DNA of 64,000 bases, taken from contig NZ_KB217478.1 of the NCBI RefSeq assembly GCF_000331305.1, forward strand, positions 3,747,315 to 3,811,314, read 5' to 3'. The notes beneath the pieces were generated by a model. The model was not told where the DNA came from, did no database searches, and worked only from the letters and a program-made list of their open reading frames with translations. Below, one piece after another: positions 59,588 through 64,000 of this stretch. Source of the DNA: Calothrix sp. PCC 7103. GTDB taxonomy: Bacteria; Cyanobacteriota; Cyanobacteriia; Cyanobacteriales; Nostocaceae. A program made the translations under genes and the position numbers. How positions within the stretch are numbered: position 1 is the first letter of the stretch; every line of letters begins with the position of its first letter.

Positions 59588-60745
59588 CTAAACTTTATTG
59601 AGCAAGAATTTGTCTACTTCTATACCTAAATCTTTTTGATAAAAATCCAGTAAACCTGTTAAAACTATATCTCTAGAAAATTCATCTTCTGCTCGCTTTC
59701 TAGCATTTTCACCCAGGCGTAAGCGTAAAGCAGGGTCTGAAGCTAATTGAATAATTGTCTCTGCAAGAGCTTCTTCATTGTTAAAAGGAACTAATAAGCC
59801 TGTTTGATTATGTTTGATTATACAGCGAATACCTGGAATATCTGTACCAATTAAAGCTTTTCCTGCTGCTGCGGCTTCTAGTAGAGAGTAGGGAAACCCT
59901 TCATGTTTGCTTGGTAAAGTTAGTACATCGCAAGCTGCGTAGAATTCACGTAAGTCTGCTAAATAACCTAGTCCTTTAACTCCTGGAACTGAATGTTTTA
60001 ATGCATTATCACACTCAGTTGCTGTACAGCCCGCAATGAGAAGATAATTGTTTTTTAGACCTAAACCAGACTTTTCCCATGCTTTTAATAGTAGATGGAA
60101 GCCTTTTCGCTTAACTGGTCTTCCTACATAAGCTAAAACAAAATTTGCTTCAGTTACATCAAATTTTTCTTTTGCTTTTTGAATAAAATTCTCACTAAAT
60201 TTAAAATCATTTATATTTATTCCCACAGCAGAACCATGAGCAATTACTGAACCTTTACCTTTCGGTAGAAGACCATCAGTTTGTGCTGCCTCCAAATTAG
60301 AATTGCTGACTAGCAAAACATGAGTCGCCAGTTCTATATTTAACTTTTCTAAACTTTGTAATAGCCAGCGCAAAATTCCTTGGTATCCCAAATATGGCAA
60401 ACCATGATTGTGATAAATTCGTACAGGTACTTTTTCAAGGTAAGCAGCTAGAAGCGGAATAACAGATGCACGGCTTTGATGGGCATGAAGAATTTGAGGT
60501 TTGGTAGCTCTTAATTGATAGCGAAATTCAATTAATCTACTGTAAAAAACAAAAGGATTTTTAGCTAAATCGCTAGCCACTAATTGTTTGGGTACATTCA
60601 GTTGTTCGATTACTGTGGTGTGTTTAAGGTTGTTTTCAACCCACAGTTCTGTTTCAATGCCATTTTGATTTAAAAAAGCAACAAGCGGCATTACAAAAGA
60701 ACGAGCGCTGAATGGGAAATGAATATTATGAATAACTTTAACCAT
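59588..60745 (-). CDS. GT4-family glycosyltransferase (385 aa)
   Basis: Retaining glycosyltransferase with two Rossmann-like halves (GT-B). N-half: PFSARSFVMPLVAFLNQNGIETELWVE, QILHAHQSRASVIPLLAA, RIYHNHGLPYLG. C-half: FVLAYVGRPVKRKGFHLLLKAWEKSG and the nucleotide-sugar E-x7-E motif region VLTLPSKHEGFPYSLLEAAAAGKALIGTDIPG. It probably adds one sugar to a surface glycan or lipid-linked oligosaccharide. Six bases separate it from the next gene upstream, so co-transcribed. Confidence 0.9.
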   Translation of the reverse strand: MVKVIHNIHFPFSARSFVMPLVAFLNQNGIETELWVENNLKHTTVIEQLNVPKQLVASDLAKNPFVFYSRLIEFRYQLRATKPQILHAHQSRASVIPLLAAYLEKVPVRIYHNHGLPYLGYQGILRWLLQSLEKLNIELATHVLLVSNSNLEAAQTDGLLPKGKGSVIAHGSAVGININDFKFSENFIQKAKEKFDVTEANFVLAYVGRPVKRKGFHLLLKAWEKSGLGLKNNYLLIAGCTATECDNALKHSVPGVKGLGYLADLREFYAACDVLTLPSKHEGFPYSLLEAAAAGKALIGTDIPGIRCIIKHNQTGLLVPFNNEEALAETIIQLASDPALRLRLGENARKRAEDEFSRDIVLTGLLDFYQKDLGIEVDKFLLNKV

Positions 60746-60751
60746 GATTGC

Positions 60752-61624
60752 TCACTCTAGAGGTAATTTTTGTTGCTGAATAATTTCTAATCCTGCATGT
60801 GCTATTTGTAATTCTTCGGGTTTCAAACCTTTATATCTTCTAGCCACGAGATAATTAGTCATACCGAAAGAATCAAGAATCAAAACAATCCATAATTTAA
60901 GTATTTCTTTTGATAATTGGTAAACATATTTGTGACTAAGTTTATTAAAATTATCATGAATAATATTTAGTAACCCAAGACTAGTACCTAAGTAATTACA
61001 AAAGGAAAAATTTCCGCTTTCCCGGTAATAAAATAAAGGTTCGGATAAATTCAAAAACTTAGTTTTTTCAGATGTTCTACACCATAGTTCTGCATCTTCT
61101 GAACGCATAAAAATAAAGTTTTCAGAATAGGGATTTTGACGAAACCATTTGGTTGAAGCTGCTACAGTTGGATGCCAAAAACTATGCCGTGCAGCATAGC
61201 CAAATTTTTGTTTCTGTGGGCTAGCTCTGAAACCAACTACATGAGAATTTACATCTATTGAATAGGCAGCAGTTCCAATAACTGTATTTTCGTCATGTTG
61301 AAGCAATGCTTGATATTGCTTTTCCAAACGTTGAGGATGCATGATATCATCTGCATCCATTCGGAAAAAATAAGGAGCATTAGCAAGTTGAATCATTTGG
61401 TTTAGCCGCACGTTTAAACCAAATGATTTCCCATCACCATAAACCCGCACTCGTTTATCTTTAGTACTTTTAGCAAGTGTAAGAGAGTCATCTGTAGAAC
61501 CATCATCAATTAAAATCAGTTCCCAATCACCAAAAGTTTGAGCGAATATAGATTTTAGTGCTAGTTGGAAATATGAGCCTGGATTTTTGAATGATATACC
61601 GATAGAAATTTTAGGGCTAGTCAT
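60752..61624 (-). CDS. GT2-family glycosyltransferase (290 aa)
   Basis: Inverting glycosyltransferase (GT-A): ISIGISFKNPGSYFQLALKSIFAQTFGDWELILIDDGSTDDSL at the N-terminus, the DxD as RMDADDIM (about residue 91-98) and a later HPTVAASTKWF with MRSEDAELWCR. Single-domain, without membrane helices. Part of the minus-strand glycan cluster. Sugar specificity unknown. Confidence 0.92.
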   Translation of the reverse strand: MTSPKISIGISFKNPGSYFQLALKSIFAQTFGDWELILIDDGSTDDSLTLAKSTKDKRVRVYGDGKSFGLNVRLNQMIQLANAPYFFRMDADDIMHPQRLEKQYQALLQHDENTVIGTAAYSIDVNSHVVGFRASPQKQKFGYAARHSFWHPTVAASTKWFRQNPYSENFIFMRSEDAELWCRTSEKTKFLNLSEPLFYYRESGNFSFCNYLGTSLGLLNIIHDNFNKLSHKYVYQLSKEILKLWIVLILDSFGMTNYLVARRYKGLKPEELQIAHAGLEIIQQQKLPLE

Positions 61625-61690
61625 AAATACAAAATATACATATTGTATATAAAGCAGATTAATAATAGGCGCAACAATAACGAACTCAAA

Positions 61691-62884
61691 TTATTGATAG
61701 GGAAATAATCTTCCAGGTAAACCCGAAGCTGTAAATATTTCTTTTCCAAACAAGCGCCAACTGGCTTCAAAAAGTATTCTCCTGGCTGCTCGAACACCGC
61801 GTTTACGACCATAAATCAAATTGCAAGTAAAGACTAAAACTATTCTGAAAATTTTTACTAAAAAGTTTTCGCGATATTTTGCCAATACTGACTCAAATGA
61901 AGTATTTTTTGACGTATCATTATTATTGAAAAATTGATCGCGAGATTTAATTGCAAATTCTAACAGTTCTTTCATCCGTATATCATAAGTATGTTCAGAT
62001 GTAGTTCTAATAAAACCAGCTTGAGCTATACTGTCTCGCTCTTGTGGATGAGCAAGAAAATACTTAATTTTATCTGCTAAATCTTCTGTTGAATGAAAAG
62101 CAACTATCTCTTCATTTAAAACATACGAACGTTCTAACTCAGAAGCATATTCTGTGATAAGAAAGCCACCAGCACCTGGAACTTCAAAAGTTCTTGCTTT
62201 TACTTGATTGGGACCCTTGTAAGCATTAGCAAAATTCAAACTAATAACAGACTCTCGCATAATGCGCGGTATTTCTTCTGCTGCTACCGAACCATTATCC
62301 CAACCATGACCAAAACAAGTTACTTCAATACCCAGTGATTTCAGTTCGCTAATTCGTTGTTTCCTATCACCATGTGCTGCACCGACAAATGAGACTTGAT
62401 AACGGCATTGTGATGCAGGTATAGGTTCTTGAAGCATTTGTGAGTTAGCTGCCCACTGTGTTAATAATACATTTTGAATACCATCTTGGTGATACTTAGA
62501 AACAGATTCGGCATAAGTTGTGGTCATCGAATGGTATTTAGTGCCAATAAACCGAGATACTTCCCGATATTTCCAGGAGTCATCAGTTGTCCAGGAAATA
62601 GTTGCTACATCTCCTCGTGATTGAATAATTTGCAATGTTTCCAACCAAATTTCGTAATCTCTCTGAATTGTGAGCATGACATCTGGTCTTTCTTGTTCAA
62701 CCATCTGCAACAGTGATTGATTCAGTTCTGCATAGTTAGCAAATTTAGTTTTTTCCCAAGAATCAAAATGAATAACTTTATGTCCTAGTCTTTCCAGAGC
62801 AGGGACAAAAGCAGCATACTCAGTACCGATTCCACGAGTTGGATCGCCATATTGATATTTACCAAAGACACATAATACTTTCAT
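61691..62884 (-). CDS. CgeB-type glycosyltransferase-like protein (397 aa)
   Basis: N-terminal GT-B-like half (MKVLCVFGKYQYGDPTRGIGTEYAAFVPALERLGHKVIHFDSW; ATISWTTDDSWKYRE). C-terminal glycosyltransferase-1 region of the spore-maturation CgeB type (VSFVGAAHGDRKQRISELKSLGIEVTCFGHGWDNG; SLNFANAYKGPNQVKARTFEVPGAGGFLITEYASELE; HPQERDSIAQAGFIRTTSEHTYDIRM). Likely a sugar transferase for the same surface polymer. Eight bases separate it from the methyltransferase gene upstream. Confidence 0.87.
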   Translation of the reverse strand: MKVLCVFGKYQYGDPTRGIGTEYAAFVPALERLGHKVIHFDSWEKTKFANYAELNQSLLQMVEQERPDVMLTIQRDYEIWLETLQIIQSRGDVATISWTTDDSWKYREVSRFIGTKYHSMTTTYAESVSKYHQDGIQNVLLTQWAANSQMLQEPIPASQCRYQVSFVGAAHGDRKQRISELKSLGIEVTCFGHGWDNGSVAAEEIPRIMRESVISLNFANAYKGPNQVKARTFEVPGAGGFLITEYASELERSYVLNEEIVAFHSTEDLADKIKYFLAHPQERDSIAQAGFIRTTSEHTYDIRMKELLEFAIKSRDQFFNNNDTSKNTSFESVLAKYRENFLVKIFRIVLVFTCNLIYGRKRGVRAARRILFEASWRLFGKEIFTASGLPGRLFPYQ

Positions 62885-62891
62885 ATAGTAA

Positions 62892-63635
62892 TTAAGCAGT
62901 TTTTTTTATCGCGGTTACATGATACCCAATTGTGAAACCTTTATTTTTATCAAGGTTATCAAGAAAATGACACGTAATAGGGAGAATAAATGTAAACCAA
63001 GGTAAGAGGAATAACCATAGAGGAAGCCAGAGTAAACACAAAACTATATTGATATTCAATTTCCAAGGAATGGTAGTTTGAGCAAAACGGATGCTTTCCT
63101 GACCATAATGTTTAAAGAATCCTCCATTCGGTTCTATAAAAATATCTGAGAAACCAGCTTCAGTCAAGAATTTTTCATACCAATAGGGGGTATAACCACC
63201 ATAAAAATGGTACGGTTCTTGGTGGATACCTGAGCCAAGGGGAGCAGTCAGCAGGAGCTTACCACCAGGCTTAAGTATTCGAGAAAATTCATATATAACT
63301 TTAATCGGTTCAGGTACATGTTCTAATACTTCAGTGCATAAAATAGCATCAAAGTTGGCATCAGGAATTGGAATATTAGTTGCATCGCATACATAATTTA
63401 TTTTACCATATCCACTATGACCTCGTAGTTGTTCTGGTGATAGTGGTGTAAAATCCTGGGTTTTATAATCACAATGGAGAAAATATTCGCGGTAAGGACA
63501 AGAACCTGCTCCTACATCTAGAATAGAATTGTTCACTGGAATTAGAGAAGCTTGTTTGGCAACCCACTTATCTCTTTCTACTAAGTTAAAGTTGAGAATT
63601 TTACTTGTTTGAAAGTATTGTTTTAATAAATTCAT
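62892..63635 (-). CDS. Class I SAM-dependent methyltransferase (247 aa)
   Basis: Methyltransf_11-type fold: motif I SILDVGAGSCPYREYF, FDAILCTEVLEHVPEPIKVIYEFSRILKPGGKLLLTAPLG for motifs IV-V. A C-terminal hydrophobic segment (about 195-228, IVLCLLWLPLWLFLLPWFTFILPI) suggests membrane attachment, as in enzymes acting on lipid-linked glycans. Located inside the glycosyltransferase cluster; may O-methylate a sugar. 23 bp after the preceding gene. Confidence 0.9.
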   Translation of the reverse strand: MNLLKQYFQTSKILNFNLVERDKWVAKQASLIPVNNSILDVGAGSCPYREYFLHCDYKTQDFTPLSPEQLRGHSGYGKINYVCDATNIPIPDANFDAILCTEVLEHVPEPIKVIYEFSRILKPGGKLLLTAPLGSGIHQEPYHFYGGYTPYWYEKFLTEAGFSDIFIEPNGGFFKHYGQESIRFAQTTIPWKLNINIVLCLLWLPLWLFLLPWFTFILPITCHFLDNLDKNKGFTIGYHVTAIKKTA

Positions 63636-63658
63636 AAACTTTTTAGATTGATAAAAAA

Positions 63659-64000
63659 CTAGTTGATTTTATTTTTGGTAAATACAAACATTCCGCAAGC
63701 ATATTCTGAATTTATTGCTGAATCTAAATTTACTTCATCAAGATAATTTTTGTTATCATCAGCAAAAGAAAAATCAACTAAACTTAAAGCACTAAACATT
63801 TCAATAACTGTGTTTGGCGAGAACACTCGATGTGCATTGAAGCATATTCGCTCTCTACCAATTGGAACTGAAATATATAAATAACCATTTGGCTTTAGTA
63901 TCCTACTGAGTTCTTTAGCAGCTTTAATACTTCCATCTGGGTCAAGAGGGTCTCCGTAGCGTCCTAAACCAATATGTTCAATGACATGCAAACAAGAGAG
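63659..64000 (-). CDS. DUF268/methyltransferase-like protein, N-terminus beyond the window
   Basis: The frame is open to the right-hand edge (minus-strand codons run through 64000). Visible: HVIEHIGLGRYGDPLDPDGSIKAAKELSRILKPNGYLYISVPIGRERICFNAHRVFSPNTVIEMFSALSLVDFSFADD. This is the conserved C-terminal part of DUF268 proteins, a SAM-methyltransferase-like group found in glycan clusters. About 113 codons are seen; the start lies outside. Confidence 0.85.
   Translation of the reverse strand, partial: LSCLHVIEHIGLGRYGDPLDPDGSIKAAKELSRILKPNGYLYISVPIGRERICFNAHRVFSPNTVIEMFSALSLVDFSFADDNKNYLDEVNLDSAINSEYACGMFVFTKNKIN

Overview
The window comes from a filamentous, heterocyst-type cyanobacterium. Evidence: a cyanobacterial rRNA operon with tRNA-Ile and tRNA-Ala in the spacer, a nifH gene, a CAAD-domain protein, PRC-barrel/DUF2382 (YsnF/AvaK-type) and PEP-CTERM proteins, a cyanobacterial-type cytochrome oxidase operon, and an XisF-type recombinase sitting inside a split gene. 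The host DNA is AT-rich and saturated with the hexamer GGCGCC.

Layout. 0.5-5.9 kb: complete rrn operon (promoter, 16S, tRNA-Ile, tRNA-Ala, 23S, 5S, terminator). 6-18.5 kb: single genes and short operons (TnpB remnant, SDR/SnoaL/HxlR group, gamma-glutamyltranspeptidase, membrane fusion protein, S41 protease, a periplasmic binding lipoprotein, an XRE-PBP regulator and nifH). 18.7-27.1 kb: repeat-rich membrane and stress-type proteins, CAAD protein, transaldolase. 27.3-28.9 kb and 49.7-52.6 kb: one minus-strand respiratory oxidase operon (two DUF2231 genes, subunits II, I, III). Subunit II lacks the CuA ligands, so this is probably the ARTO/Cox3-type quinol oxidase. 53-59.5 kb: PEP-CTERM protein, then an IS630 remnant hit by an IS66 that itself carries a group II intron. 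59.6-64 kb: minus-strand glycosyltransferase/methyltransferase cluster for a surface glycan.

Main find. The subunit I gene (ctaD/coxA) is cut in two by a 20.8-kb element (about 28,886-49,706). A 14-bp direct repeat lies at both ends, in the correct frame. A large serine recombinase of the XisF type starts about 45 bp from one end. Removing the element rebuilds an uninterrupted oxidase of about 556 residues. The circular junction that would form has perfect 17-bp inverted arms around the crossover. This matches the heterocyst-specific excision elements known from nifD, fdxN and hupL, here placed in a terminal oxidase expected to work in heterocysts.

The element's cargo is unusual: a cellulose-synthase-like glycosyltransferase, an outer-membrane-type protein and two DUF3131 proteins in one operon; a RsbU/STAS/RsbW-like partner-switching set; a giant RTX protein; and a parvulin. 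The cargo (about 31.5-49.4 kb) has no GGCGCC, but holds the only GCGATCGC (HIP1) sites I saw in the window. It therefore looks like a foreign cyanobacterial block loaded into a resident excision element.
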